A stretch of 48,468 nucleotides of DNA from Pseudopedobacter sp. (GTDB lineage Bacteria; Bacteroidota; Bacteroidia; Sphingobacteriales; Sphingobacteriaceae), in the NCBI GenBank assembly GCA_014378105.1, contig JACMOI010000071.1, positions 1 to 48,468 of the forward strand. The letters are read 5' to 3'. Shown piece after piece: positions 18,201 through 27,166 of this stretch (its first letter is position 1; each line of letters begins with the position of its first letter). Position numbers and translations under genes: made by a program. Below the pieces are notes generated by a model. It saw nothing but the letters and a program-made list of their open reading frames with translations. It was not told where the DNA came from and did no database searches.

Positions 18201-18387
18201 GATCCCCAACTACAGCGGCACTTCTACCCCCTCTAAATGGACCGATTTCTCGATATTTTAAATTGGTGTATAAAACACTATCGTACTCAAATTTTGGAGA
18301 GCTATTGTTTGTTGATTTAGATTTCTTTTGAGCAAAAATTACTGAAGATAAGGATAGAAGTAAAAGTAGTAGTGAAAATTTCTTCAT
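15271..18387 (-). CDS. Secreted BNR/VPS10 (sortilin-like) beta-propeller protein
   Basis: 1038 residues with a clear signal peptide (LLLLLSLSSVIFAQ). Residues about 40-720 hold many Asp-box (BNR) repeats: SEDGGRSW, TTDGGKIW, SEDGGENW, SDDAGKTF, SRNGGKTF, SFDGGENW, TKDGGKNW, TTDYGQSW and SYNDGESW. This is the WD40/YVTN/VPS10-type propeller often annotated in Bacteroidota as a glycosyl hydrolase. The last ~300 residues form a separate region with a beta-sandwich-like part and a helical end. No type IX sorting domain is evident at the C-terminus. The substrate is unknown; a glycosidase label would be inference only. Confidence 0.88.
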   Translation of the reverse strand: MKKFSLLLLLLSLSSVIFAQKKSKSTNNSSPKFEYDSVLYTNLKYREIGPFRGGRSAAVVGDLKEKNTFYMGATGGGVWKTQDGGSNWKNISDKYFGGTIGAIAIAPSDNSIIYVGEGENSLRGNVSEGIDGIWKSEDGGRSWVNIGLKNTRHITRIIIDPKNSDIVWAAASGHLFGPSDDRGVYKTTDGGKIWKKVLFSNNQAGAIDLVMEPGNPKVFFATTWQVIRTPYSMESGGIGSGLWKSEDGGENWKNISKSKGLPKDTLGILGVAISPSNPDRAYTIIESKEGGLFRSDDAGKTFTKVNSQNEIRQRAWYYSKVFVDPKDENTVYVLNVNFLRSRNGGKTFETIKTPHGDHHDLWIDPEDPNRMIIGDDGGAQVSFDGGENWSSLQNQPTAQFYRVSTDTHFPYRILGAQQDNSTVRILSRTNGGSITTDDWMPTAGAESGYVVADPLNPDIVYGGNYGGYLSRLDHKTGENRAISVWPDNPMGSGADVLKYRFQWNFPILFSPHNPKVLYTAGNVLFKTINEGQSWEAISPDLTRDDKKRQGPSGGIITKDNTSVEYYSTIFTVQESPLEENLIWTGSDDGLLYLTKDGGKNWQNVTPKGMPEWMMFNSIDSDPFQKGTAYVVGTKYKSDDFTPYIYKTTDYGQSWKLITDGIPSNHFVRVVRADQKRPGLLYAGTEYGMYISYNDGESWKPFQLNLPIVPITDLTIKDNDLIVATQGRSFWVLDDLSQIQQLKSGIANANLFVFKPGDSYRTDGFQSAKVKNAGMNPPNGVVVNYFLKNVTDSTQVSIKILDANKKQIRDYSTKGKTDDKLEVNAGMNQFVWNLSYPAVEKIEGMILWNGNISGPKVPPGNYFAMVKTKADSSTVAFTVKPDPNYKLSAADYQEQFDFLMMVKKKFEDTQNAITDIRKIRSQIETFTSRGKDLPKVIKDKAQAIVKQISSIEETLHQTKAKSGQDVLNFPIRLNDKISGVYDAAASGYTKPSKQVKEVYKELADQIDVQLAKLVEIKSRDIKELNDLIISNAVPLIMVK

Positions 18388-18493
18388 CTTAAAGAGAGAT
18401 TAGGTTTGAATTGCAATTTATCGAAATTGAAAAACAAACTCGTTAGTTTATGATAACAATCTTATATCAATGACTAGAAAACGTAAATAAAAG

Positions 18494-19276
18494 TTAAATA
18501 TATCTATGTTTCTTAGGTTTTATTGGTGCAGTGTTAATGGAGGCTTCTTCAGTTTTACTAGAGTTTTCAACCATCTTCATGATGTCATTCAATTCATCTT
18601 TGGATAAGTTACGCCATTTGCCGACTGGAATATTTTTTAAGCTTACATTCATAATACGTATGCGTTTTAGTTTAGTAACTTCATAGTTTAAGTACTCGCA
18701 CATTCTACGTATTTGACGATTTAAGCCTTGGGTAAGGATAATTTTAAAAACAAAATCACTTTCTTTTTGAATAAAGCATTTTTTAGAAATGGTATCCAAA
18801 ACGGGCACCCCATTTCCCATTTTTCGTAAAAAATCTGGATTAATTGGCTTATTTACGGTAACAACATATTCTTTCTCATGATTATTTCCCGCTCTTAAGA
18901 TTTTGTTTACGATGTTTCCATCGCTAGTTAAAAAAATTAAACCTTCAGAGGGTTTATCTAACCTGCCAATTGGGAAAATTCTTTTAGGATGATTGATGAA
19001 TGTAATGATATTGCCTGGAACTTGAGTTTCTGTAGTGCAAGTAATTCCTCTTGGTTTATTAAATGCGATATAAACAGAATCTTCCTGATTTTTAAACTTT
19101 ATTTTTCTGCCATCGACTCTGATATCGTCGCTAGGTATTACTCGGTCACCCAAAATAGCTTCTTTTCCATTGATGGTCACTCGACCTTCCTCGATAACTC
19201 TATCCGCTTCCCTACGAGAGCAAAAACCAGTGTCGCTGATTGCTTTGTTTAACCGTAAAGTTTCTTGTACTGACAA
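18494..19276 (-). CDS. rluF: 23S rRNA pseudouridine synthase, RluF/RsuA family
   Basis: 260 residues. An N-terminal S4 RNA-binding domain ([20 protein letters not shown]) is followed by the RsuA-type catalytic domain with the catalytic Asp in [11 protein letters not shown] and the end motif [13 protein letters not shown]. RluF makes pseudouridine at 23S position 2604 in E. coli; whether the target is the same here is inferred. The start is a TTG one base after the rfbC stop; no ATG precedes the S4 domain, so TTG is needed. Last gene of the TPR-DUF4286-rfbC-rluF run. Confidence 0.88.
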   Translation of the reverse strand: MSVQETLRLNKAISDTGFCSRREADRVIEEGRVTINGKEAILGDRVIPSDDIRVDGRKIKFKNQEDSVYIAFNKPRGITCTTETQVPGNIITFINHPKRIFPIGRLDKPSEGLIFLTSDGNIVNKILRAGNNHEKEYVVTVNKPINPDFLRKMGNGVPVLDTISKKCFIQKESDFVFKIILTQGLNRQIRRMCEYLNYEVTKLKRIRIMNVSLKNIPVGKWRNLSKDELNDIMKMVENSSKTEEASINTAPIKPKKHRYI

Positions 19277-19277
19277 A

Positions 19278-19826
19278 TCAAAAGGGACTTTTAAAATTTT
19301 TTAAATTTGGTAAGTCTAAATCTTTTGGGGATAAAATTACTTCATCGGGTTTTAACCCCCAATCAATAGCTAAGACTTTATCATTCCAAATCACACCAAT
19401 TTCAGAATCTTTATCGTACAAATTTGTACACTTATATAGGAATATGGTATCATCTTCTAAAGTAGAAAAGCCATGTAAAAAGCCTGGAGGTACCCAAAGC
19501 ATTCTGAAGTTTTCCGCACTTAATTCAGCACTGAAATGTTGACCATAAGTAGGGGAATCTTTTCTTATATCTACTGCAACATCTAAAACTTTTCCTTGAA
19601 CTACCCGGACTAATTTTCCTTGAGCATGTGGATTTGCTTGGCCGTGAAGTCCTCTTAATGCTCCTTTTTGAGAAAAGGATTGGTTGTCCTGAATAAATTT
19701 TGCATTTATTCCTGCATTCTGAAATGCCTTTTCATTGAAGCTTTCAAAAAAATAACCCCTTTCATCTTTCCAAACTTTTGGCGCTATGATGACAAGATCT
19801 TTTAAAGGGGTTTCTATAATATTCAT
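19278..19826 (-). CDS. rfbC: dTDP-4-dehydrorhamnose 3,5-epimerase
   Basis: 182 residues of the RmlC cupin family. Motifs: [13 protein letters not shown] near the N-terminus, the active-site His in [34 protein letters not shown], and [15 protein letters not shown] with a later Tyr. It epimerises dTDP-4-keto-6-deoxyglucose on the way to dTDP-L-rhamnose. The usual aromatic after the RGLH motif is Gly here (RGLHGQ). The other rhamnose genes (rfbA, B, D) are not adjacent. It starts 0 bp after the DUF4286 stop. Confidence 0.92.
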   Translation of the reverse strand: MNIIETPLKDLVIIAPKVWKDERGYFFESFNEKAFQNAGINAKFIQDNQSFSQKGALRGLHGQANPHAQGKLVRVVQGKVLDVAVDIRKDSPTYGQHFSAELSAENFRMLWVPPGFLHGFSTLEDDTIFLYKCTNLYDKDSEIGVIWNDKVLAIDWGLKPDEVILSPKDLDLPNLKNFKSPF

Positions 19827-20138
19827 TTATTGAATGGGGCTTATAGATTCTAAAACACTTCTAAAAGAGACATATTTATTTTCGAATCTTTCTTTAAAAT
19901 CTTCTTGAAGTTTTGGCGAATAGGTTTCTCTATAGTCTGAAAGTTTAGTAGAACTATCAGTAAAATATTGAGCGCAATAAGTAATGCCTTCATTTATGGG
20001 TTCTGTTAATCTAAGCAACTGGCAAGAAGTAAATTTACCTGATGCCATTACCTCGGGCATATGAATTTCATTCATAAAGCTTAAATATTCTTCATGAATG
20101 CTTTCTTCAATAATTGTAGTTACGTTGTAAATAATCAT
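19827..20138 (-). CDS. DUF4286 family protein
   Basis: 103-residue small soluble protein of the type seen across Bacteroidota (MIIYNVTTIIEESIHEEYLSFM... HMPEVMASGKF). It has the look of a ferredoxin-like/ABM dimeric fold, but its function is unknown. It lies 27 bp after the TPR gene and abuts rfbC, so the three are probably co-transcribed. Confidence 0.82.
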   Translation of the reverse strand: MIIYNVTTIIEESIHEEYLSFMNEIHMPEVMASGKFTSCQLLRLTEPINEGITYCAQYFTDSSTKLSDYRETYSPKLQEDFKERFENKYVSFRSVLESISPIQ

Positions 20139-20165
20139 ACTTCAAAGTTAGTAAATAGGGGTATA

Positions 20166-21971
20166 TTATAAACTATCACCTCTTAAATTTCTAAATCTTT
20201 TTCGGGCTTCTATCACATATAAACTACCCGGAAATTTTTCTATGAGCTCTTCAAAATGCTTTTGAGCGTTAACTTTATCGTTCAATTGATCCTCTTCTAA
20301 AATAGCTAAGTTGAAAAGCGCATCATCAGCCAAAATACTAAAACTATAGTTTTTGATAAGATCTTTAAAAATATCTGAAGCCTTTGAATATTCGTGATGT
20401 TTTAAATAAATTTTAGATTTTAACATTAAAATATCGTCAGCTAAATCATTCTGAGAATATAGTTTACCCACACTATCTAAAGTAATTAAAGCTAAATCAT
20501 CTTGATTTTTATATTGTAACAAATCTGCTTTAGCATATAATTTTAATGCATTTCCTGTACTATCAAATGCTAAATTATCCTGAATCAAAAGACTTAAATC
20601 TAATGCATCATTAGCGATTAGTTGTGATGTGGATGCTTTTAAAACATCTAATTGAGCTTTAGCCCAGCTAAAATCGCCATTATAAAAGGAAAGCTTAGCA
20701 TTTTTAAATTTAGCTTCCTGACCCAAAGGCTCTCCACTAAAAGTTTTTTCAACTTGGCCGTAAAGCAGAGTAGCTTCCCAACGTTGGTTATCTAAAACAT
20801 AGATGTCTGCCAAGTCTAGTTTTATTTCTGATTGCGTTTCGAGCTTAATATTATTAAAAGCTAAACATTCTTCTAATAATTTTTCAGCATCACGTAATTG
20901 ATTTTGATAGAAAGCTTTTAAATGCGCCAATTCTCTAATGGCAAATATAGTTTGATAGCTTTTTCCGTATTGATTGATTAGTTTTTCATATTCGTTTGCC
21001 AAGCTTTCGACAGCATTGAGGGTGTAATTACCCTCTAATATTTGTTGATTTTTTGAACGCAATAAAGCAACTCTGGATGGAATATAATATGGAGAACCTT
21101 CTCCTTTACTAATCAGGTATTCGTAAGCTCTATTTGCGGCATCGTAAGCTTTATTGTCGCTAAGCATGCTTCCTAAAGAAAACACACGTCCACCACCGTC
21201 ATCCGTTCTTTTATCCAAAGCGATAATTTGTATCAAGGCTAAATCGAATTGTTTTTGTTGTATAAATTGCCAGGCTAGTAAATCAATAAAACTAATATTT
21301 TGAGGAGATTTTTGAATTTTTTTAAGAAGTTGAGTTTTGAGGAAGGTATAATCATCTTCGTTTTCGAAAGTTCTACTGATGTTATTTTTGGCTAATTGTA
21401 AAAACTCGGGATGATTTTCTACCATCTTTAAAATCTCTATAGTTAGACCATCTTTAATTCTTTTAAATCTGTAGAGATTAATCAACTCATAAATGAAAGC
21501 TTCATCGTCTTTTAATAATTTACGGCCGTTTAAAAATGTCTTAATAGCATAATCGTAATTTCCAATTCCATAAAAAGTGTTAGCAGTTTCTGAAATCGCC
21601 AATGTATTTGCTGGCATTTCATCCATTACGGTCTTAAAAATTTTATCAGCTTCTGGAGCTTCCCCTTTTTCTAAAAAAAGTTGACCAAGGTCAATACGAT
21701 TTTTAGGATTTTCTTTGATTTTCTTTTTGATGACTTTTTCGGCCTCATCAAATTTTTTTAATTTCAGAAGGGTGTTAAGATATTCCTTATAAAATATTTG
21801 ATCTCCATTTTTAGCATGATAAAGTTGGTCATATATACTTAGTGCTTTATCATAATCTCCATCTTTAAAATATTGACTAGCTAAATCAGGCCGAGAGCCA
21901 TCTTGAGCCATCATTTTTATAGCGCTAAAAAAAATAAAAGCTAAAAGGAAAGATTTTAAAAAGTTTATCAT
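20166..21971 (-). CDS. Secreted or periplasmic tetratricopeptide repeat protein
   Basis: 601 residues with an N-terminal signal peptide (FLKSFLLAFIFFSAIKMMAQ) and TPR-like helical repeats over most of its length, e.g. YFKDGDYDKALSIYDQLY and GIGNYDYAIKTFLNGRKLL. No enzyme motif is visible. Such proteins act as protein-interaction scaffolds in the periplasm or at the outer membrane. First gene of the minus-strand run ending with rluF. Confidence 0.85.
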   Translation of the reverse strand: MINFLKSFLLAFIFFSAIKMMAQDGSRPDLASQYFKDGDYDKALSIYDQLYHAKNGDQIFYKEYLNTLLKLKKFDEAEKVIKKKIKENPKNRIDLGQLFLEKGEAPEADKIFKTVMDEMPANTLAISETANTFYGIGNYDYAIKTFLNGRKLLKDDEAFIYELINLYRFKRIKDGLTIEILKMVENHPEFLQLAKNNISRTFENEDDYTFLKTQLLKKIQKSPQNISFIDLLAWQFIQQKQFDLALIQIIALDKRTDDGGGRVFSLGSMLSDNKAYDAANRAYEYLISKGEGSPYYIPSRVALLRSKNQQILEGNYTLNAVESLANEYEKLINQYGKSYQTIFAIRELAHLKAFYQNQLRDAEKLLEECLAFNNIKLETQSEIKLDLADIYVLDNQRWEATLLYGQVEKTFSGEPLGQEAKFKNAKLSFYNGDFSWAKAQLDVLKASTSQLIANDALDLSLLIQDNLAFDSTGNALKLYAKADLLQYKNQDDLALITLDSVGKLYSQNDLADDILMLKSKIYLKHHEYSKASDIFKDLIKNYSFSILADDALFNLAILEEDQLNDKVNAQKHFEELIEKFPGSLYVIEARKRFRNLRGDSL

Positions 21972-22034
21972 GAATATTTAAAAGTAAATAAATTAAATAG
22001 ATTTAAGGATCAAGTGATTTGGTCAAAGTTTTAC

Positions 22035-22069
22035 TTGTATTTTAAATGTTACTGATTTTTTAGATTTTG
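22035..22069 (+). promoter_or_regulatory. Possible Bacteroidota-type promoter upstream of the S9-like gene
   Basis: TAGATTTTG at 22061-22069 is close to the Bacteroidota -7 element TAnnTTTG, with TTG at 22035-22037 in the range of the -33 element. Several similar AT-rich boxes occur in this 163-bp spacer, so the match is weak. Confidence 0.22.
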
Positions 22070-22170
22070 GTGTAGTATAATTTGTTATTTTGGGTTGGTC
22101 TAAGAACCTCTACAAGGTTAAATTTAAATAAATAATGTCAACTTATATCTTCTTGAAAAATGTTAATTTG

Positions 22171-24063
22171 ATGAAGGATCTGTGTAAAAAGTACATTTTT
22201 ATTGTTGGTTGTTTGCTACTGTTTAGTTGCGAACAAAACGTTAAAGTAACTAAGATTAGTGCAGACATTTTTTTTAATGAGCCTGAAAAATCATCATTTC
22301 ATATATCGCCAGATGGTAAATTTCTTTCATATTTAAAGCCATTTCAAGGAAAATTGAATCTTTATATTCAATCAATTGATAAAAATGAAACACTCCAAAT
22401 AACTTCCTATCAGGATCAAGGTATTAAATATTATTTCTGGGTAGGAAATAATCGATTGTTTTATGTAAGGGATAAAGATGATAATGATAACTATCAGGCT
22501 TTTGCAGTAAATAGCAATGGGAAGTCCATAAAGGAGTTTAATATTTCTCCTAAGACAAGGATAGAGGTCATTGATGAAATGAAAGCAAATGACAACTTCA
22601 TTTTAATTGCAATGAACGAACGTGTACCTGAAAGCTTTGATGTTTACCAACTAAATGTCAAAACAGGTGAAAAGGTGATGATTATTAAAAATCCAGGAAA
22701 CATAGTTGAGTGGATTTCTGACAATAATGGAAATGTTAAACTGGCCATTGGGAGTGATGGCGTAAACGAAACCTTGTATTTTCGCGAGTCCACGCAAGTA
22801 GAATTTAAACCAATCATTAGCAACAACTTCAAAAATTCATTAAAGCCTCTTTGTTTTACAGAAGAAAAGAATCATATCTATGCCTTATCAAATTTAGGCA
22901 GAGATAAGATGGCGCTAGTTGACTTTGATTGTAGTTCAGCTAAAGAAACTAGATTGATTTATGAAAATCCTGAAGCAGATGTGATGGACGTTGTTTATTC
23001 TAAATCAAAAAAGAAACTTGTTTATTTAACATATGAAATATCAAAAAGAGAAACTCATTTCTTTGATGATAAGGCTAAAGAGATGTACGATAATATTAGT
23101 ACACAGCTGCCAAATCAAGAGCTTAAAATTATTGATAAGGATAAATTAGAAGATAATTTCTTAATAAAAACATATACTGATAAAGATCCTGGAGCTTATT
23201 ATTTGTATAAAGTATCTGATAAAAGCTTAGTTAAATTAAGTGATGTTAATAAAGGAATTGATCCGTCGAATATGTGTTCGATGCAAGCGATAAGTTATAA
23301 AAGTAGAGATGGAATCACTATACATGGATATTTAACTTTACCATTAGAGAAAAATAAAAAGAATTTACCATGTGTTATTATGCCACATGCAGGTCCCTCC
23401 ACACGTAATTTATGGGGATATTCGTCCGAAGTGCAATATTTAGCCAACAAGGGATACGCTGTATTTCAAATGAATTTCAGAGGGTCAACCGGATATGGAA
23501 AAGCTTTTCAAACTGCTGGGTTTAAACAATGGGGTAAGAAAATGCAGAATGATATTACTGATGGCGTTAATTGGTTGATCAAAGAGAAAATTGCAGATCC
23601 TGAAAGAATTGGAATTTACGGATATAGATTTGGTGGTTACGCTGCTTTAAATCAAGTAATCTATCATCCTGAGTTATACAAATGCGCTGTTTCTTATTCT
23701 GGATTTATAAATTTATTTAATTATTTAAAGAGTTTTCCGGCTTATTATAAGCCTTATCAGCAAATGTTAAATGAAATGATTGGTAATCCAGAAAGTGATG
23801 CTGATTATCTGAAATATGCCTCTCCAATTTTTCAATCCGACAAGATTAAAGTACCAATTTTAATAGCGCAAGGTGCCAAAGATCCCGGTGTTAATGTAAA
23901 CGATATGAATCAATTTGTAAAAGAGCTTAGAAAACGACAAATAAGTGTAAATTACATTTTGAAGGATAACGAAAGTCATTATTTCCGAGAGCAAAATAAT
24001 AAAATGGAGTTTTATAAGCAGCTAGGAATTTTCTTGGATAAAAACTTAAACGCTACGAAATAG
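22171..24063 (+). CDS. S9 (prolyl oligopeptidase) family lipoprotein with catalytic Ser replaced by Arg
   Basis: About 630 residues: a lipoprotein signal with lipobox LFSC, a propeller-like N-terminal region, then an alpha/beta hydrolase domain (GYLTLPLEKNKKNLPCVIM, MNFRGSTGYGKAF). The nucleophile elbow, normally GxSxGG, reads GYRFGGY: codon AGA at 23626-23628 puts Arg where Ser should be. The Asp (QGAKDPG) and His (NESHYF) are present 85 and 32 residues further on, the usual S9 spacing. It is thus probably a pseudo-peptidase, unless one base is wrong. I prefer the ATG at 22171 to one at 22135, because it gives a proper signal peptide. The sensor kinase starts 0-6 bp after the stop. Confidence 0.88.
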   Translation: MKDLCKKYIFIVGCLLLFSCEQNVKVTKISADIFFNEPEKSSFHISPDGKFLSYLKPFQGKLNLYIQSIDKNETLQITSYQDQGIKYYFWVGNNRLFYVRDKDDNDNYQAFAVNSNGKSIKEFNISPKTRIEVIDEMKANDNFILIAMNERVPESFDVYQLNVKTGEKVMIIKNPGNIVEWISDNNGNVKLAIGSDGVNETLYFRESTQVEFKPIISNNFKNSLKPLCFTEEKNHIYALSNLGRDKMALVDFDCSSAKETRLIYENPEADVMDVVYSKSKKKLVYLTYEISKRETHFFDDKAKEMYDNISTQLPNQELKIIDKDKLEDNFLIKTYTDKDPGAYYLYKVSDKSLVKLSDVNKGIDPSNMCSMQAISYKSRDGITIHGYLTLPLEKNKKNLPCVIMPHAGPSTRNLWGYSSEVQYLANKGYAVFQMNFRGSTGYGKAFQTAGFKQWGKKMQNDITDGVNWLIKEKIADPERIGIYGYRFGGYAALNQVIYHPELYKCAVSYSGFINLFNYLKSFPAYYKPYQQMLNEMIGNPESDADYLKYASPIFQSDKIKVPILIAQGAKDPGVNVNDMNQFVKELRKRQISVNYILKDNESHYFREQNNKMEFYKQLGIFLDKNLNATK

Positions 24064-24069
24064 GTGCTA

Positions 24070-25740
24070 ATGGAAACCAAGAATAACAGCTATAGGAAAA
24101 ACTTTATGCTGATTATTTCCTTTACGGTTTTGATCACAGTTTCTTTGGTTGTCGCCCAAATTTTAGGGTATAACCTTACCAAAAAGTTTATAGAAAATGA
24201 ATTTGCTTCTCTTAAGATTGATGTATTAGACCAAACTGTAGAGCCTTACAACAAACTTTTTCAAAACAAAATACCTGAACTTTCTTTTTATCAAGGATTT
24301 TTAGACTCGCTTTCTGCAGCCAAGTACGCAGATACCGTTTTTAAAAAATATCCTTTTGTAGAACATATTTTATTTTACGATTCAGATATCAGCAATCATC
24401 CCATTAAAGATGGTTTAAAAGTAAATCGGTTTTCTATTGGATTAAAAACACTATTTAAGTTTGGAAGAAATGTTCCACCAGATTCAATAGTGATTTTTAG
24501 AGAGACTGATTCAGAATTATTGTCACTAAGCACCAGTGATGAATTTAATAAAGTAGGTTTAAAGTTTGCCAGTTTCATCGAAACTGCTGACACTACTAAA
24601 GCGCTTACCAATGATCAGATTTTTAAAATATTCTATAGCGTAGTTCCTGATAAAATCAGCTACATGAATATTCCTAGGCGTGAAGACATCAAAACTTATA
24701 AGGATCTGATGTTTAAACCCCAGCCATCTTCTCCATTATATGATTTAGATATTTTTTCTTTCGAACTAAATCCATATAAGCTCGAGATAAAGAATATTCA
24801 TCCGGCGCTTTATCAAAATATTAGTATCAAACCACTCTCTTATGACTCGATGTTAGAGAAACCAAATCTAATTAGTACTGAGATTGCTTTACCAGGGCCA
24901 TTTACTGATTATAAGATTTACTTTTCTAGTGATCAAAGTTTTTTAAATAGTGAAGTAAACCGCAGGTTTTTACCAATCGCAATTGGAATATTTATCATCT
25001 ATTTAATTCTTGCACTTATTGCGCTACTTATTTATCGCAATCTAAATGTGAATCAGAAGTTATATAGCCTTCAATATGATTTTATTAATAATTTTACACA
25101 CGAGTTTAAAACGCCTGTTTCTGTAATTAAAATTGCAGGAAGTAACATTTTAAATGCAAAGGAATTAAGTGGAAAAGAGCGTTTAAGATATGGACGCATT
25201 TTAGATGAAGAGGCTGATAAGTTGAATGATTTGATGAATAAGTTATTGTCTTTCACACAAATTGAAAACAAAGCAATCACAATTAAACCTCAAGAAATTA
25301 ACTTAGAAATTTTTGCTCAAAATATGATTGACGCTTTTCAATTGAAATATGCTGATTATCATATAGATTTGGAGATTGAAGATGTAGAGAGATTTAATAC
25401 TGATCCAGTTCTTTTAAGCAGTATTTTCCATAATTTGATGGAGAATGCTTATAAATATGCTAATCCTGGTAGTAAAAATTTGGGAATCAAAATTTCAAGA
25501 AATAAGAAGGATATTATTTTTTCTTTCAAGGATACAGGAATTGGGATTGATGCTAATGAATTAAATCACATCTTTAAAAAGTTTTACAGAATACAAAATC
25601 GATATAACCAACAAGGAAGCGTGGGCTTAGGTTTAGCTTTCTGTAAAGAACTAGTTAATTTTATGGATGGTACCATCACAGTAAAAAGCAAACCAAATAT
25701 AGGTTCAGAGTTTGAAGTGATGTTACCTTATGATAACTGA
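24070..25740 (+). CDS. Membrane sensor histidine kinase
   Basis: About 556 residues: one helix near residues 12-34, a ~265-residue periplasmic sensor region of no recognised family, a second helix near 300-325, then HisKA with the phospho-acceptor His in FTHEFKTPVSVIK (near 346) and a HATPase domain with N box NLMENAYKYA, G1 DTGIGI and G2 GSVGLGLAF. No HAMP domain is evident. It directly follows the S9-like lipoprotein (a GTG at 24064 is an alternative start) and precedes its response regulator by 3 bp. It probably senses an envelope signal. Confidence 0.92.
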   Translation: METKNNSYRKNFMLIISFTVLITVSLVVAQILGYNLTKKFIENEFASLKIDVLDQTVEPYNKLFQNKIPELSFYQGFLDSLSAAKYADTVFKKYPFVEHILFYDSDISNHPIKDGLKVNRFSIGLKTLFKFGRNVPPDSIVIFRETDSELLSLSTSDEFNKVGLKFASFIETADTTKALTNDQIFKIFYSVVPDKISYMNIPRREDIKTYKDLMFKPQPSSPLYDLDIFSFELNPYKLEIKNIHPALYQNISIKPLSYDSMLEKPNLISTEIALPGPFTDYKIYFSSDQSFLNSEVNRRFLPIAIGIFIIYLILALIALLIYRNLNVNQKLYSLQYDFINNFTHEFKTPVSVIKIAGSNILNAKELSGKERLRYGRILDEEADKLNDLMNKLLSFTQIENKAITIKPQEINLEIFAQNMIDAFQLKYADYHIDLEIEDVERFNTDPVLLSSIFHNLMENAYKYANPGSKNLGIKISRNKKDIIFSFKDTGIGIDANELNHIFKKFYRIQNRYNQQGSVGLGLAFCKELVNFMDGTITVKSKPNIGSEFEVMLPYDN

Positions 25741-25743
25741 TAA

Positions 25744-26430
25744 ATGCAAAAGGATATAAAAGTTGCAGTAATTGAGGACGATGAAAATCTTAGATTTTTA
25801 GTGACTCATCGTTTAGAAAAAGAGGGTTATAAAGTAGTAGAAACTGGTAACGGTAACCACGCTATTGACTTAATATTAAGTGAGCAACCCGAAATTGTTT
25901 TACTAGACTGGATGTTGCCAGACAAAGAGGGATCTGAAGTTTGCGCTCAGGTGCGAGAAAAAGGTTTTGATAAAATCATTATCATGATGACCGCTAAATC
26001 ACAAGATATTGATAAAATTGATGCTTTTAATTTTGGTGTTTCTGATTATGTAACCAAACCTTTTAATATGGAAGTTTTGGTGGCCATGTTAGAAAGTAAA
26101 GTTAAATATGTGGTGCATGATAAGGATGAGCACAGCAAGTTTGGTGATATGGAGCATCATCCAAATACCCATTCGTTACTCAAAAGCAATAAAAAAATTG
26201 AGCTTACTATTTTAGAAAACCGAATTCTTTTGTATTTCCTCAACAACAAAAATAAAGTTATTTCTCGTGATGATTTGATGATGGAAGTTTGGGGTTACAA
26301 TTCTGATGTGAATACCCGTACTTTAGATATGCACATAGTAAGGTTAAGAAAGAAAATAGAAACCAACCCTGATAGACCAGATTTCTTACAAACGGTTCGT
26401 GGAGTAGGATATCGTTTTACAGAAGATTAA
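25744..26430 (+). CDS. OmpR/PhoB-family response regulator
   Basis: 228 residues. The receiver domain has the acidic pair EDDE (residues 11-14), phospho-acceptor Asp55 in LLDWMLP, and Lys in VTKPF. The C-terminal winged-helix DNA-binding domain ends with DMHIVRLRKKIE and TVRGVGYRF. It is the cognate partner of the kinase 3 bp upstream. Target genes are unknown; the neighbouring S9-like, DUF1345 and GH31-like genes are candidates. Confidence 0.94.
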   Translation: MQKDIKVAVIEDDENLRFLVTHRLEKEGYKVVETGNGNHAIDLILSEQPEIVLLDWMLPDKEGSEVCAQVREKGFDKIIIMMTAKSQDIDKIDAFNFGVSDYVTKPFNMEVLVAMLESKVKYVVHDKDEHSKFGDMEHHPNTHSLLKSNKKIELTILENRILLYFLNNKNKVISRDDLMMEVWGYNSDVNTRTLDMHIVRLRKKIETNPDRPDFLQTVRGVGYRFTED

Positions 26431-26442
26431 CAGTATGATATT

Positions 26443-27120
26443 GTGAAATATTTAAAGCATATCAATAGATTAAATGCTCATCATAGGCTTTATATTTCAT
26501 TAATTTCAGCAACAGTTGTTGCCTCTTACTTTTTTGTATTTATCCAAAAATTTAATGAAAGTTCATTTCTAATTACTTGGTTGGCTTATTCTATCAGCCA
26601 TCTTTTTTTATCTTGGATAACTATTTTGTCTATACATCCCATTGAGGTTAAAAAGCTAGCGCCATCTCAAGATTCAAATAGAACTTTTATATTTATTTTC
26701 GTTATATCAGCATGTCTGATAGGTCTTTTTTCTATTGTTTTAATGTTAAGCACTATTAAAGAACTAAAAGGGAGACAGTTTGCAGAATACTTAATTTTAT
26801 CTATTAGTTCAGTAATTTCTGCTTGGTGGATGCTACATACTGTATTTACGTTCAGGTATGCTCATCTTTACTATTTAAAAAATCCAAAAGTGAAGGGCTC
26901 ATATAAAATGGGTTTATCTTTCCCAGATGAAAAAGAGCCAGATTATCTTGATTTTGCCTATTTCTCTTTTGTTTTGGGAATGACTTTTCAGGTATCCGAT
27001 GTAGAAATTGGTGATCGAATTTTGAGAAGATCAGCTTTGCTCCATGGTTTAATCTCATTTGTATTTAATACTGTTATTATTGCGTTAACCATAAGTATAG
27101 TTTCTAACTTGATAAATTAG
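26443..27120 (+). CDS. DUF1345 family membrane protein
   Basis: 225 residues, five or six predicted helices. The family signature is clear near the C-terminus: PDYLDFAYFSFVLGMTFQVS and a final RRSALLHGLISFVFNT. The function of DUF1345 is not known. The start is GTG at 26443, 12 bp after the response regulator, so it is likely part of the same transcript. Confidence 0.85.
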   Translation: MKYLKHINRLNAHHRLYISLISATVVASYFFVFIQKFNESSFLITWLAYSISHLFLSWITILSIHPIEVKKLAPSQDSNRTFIFIFVISACLIGLFSIVLMLSTIKELKGRQFAEYLILSISSVISAWWMLHTVFTFRYAHLYYLKNPKVKGSYKMGLSFPDEKEPDYLDFAYFSFVLGMTFQVSDVEIGDRILRRSALLHGLISFVFNTVIIALTISIVSNLIN

Positions 27121-27166
27121 GGTTGATTATCTTTTTCAATAAATACAAATATTATAAGTTGGAGTT

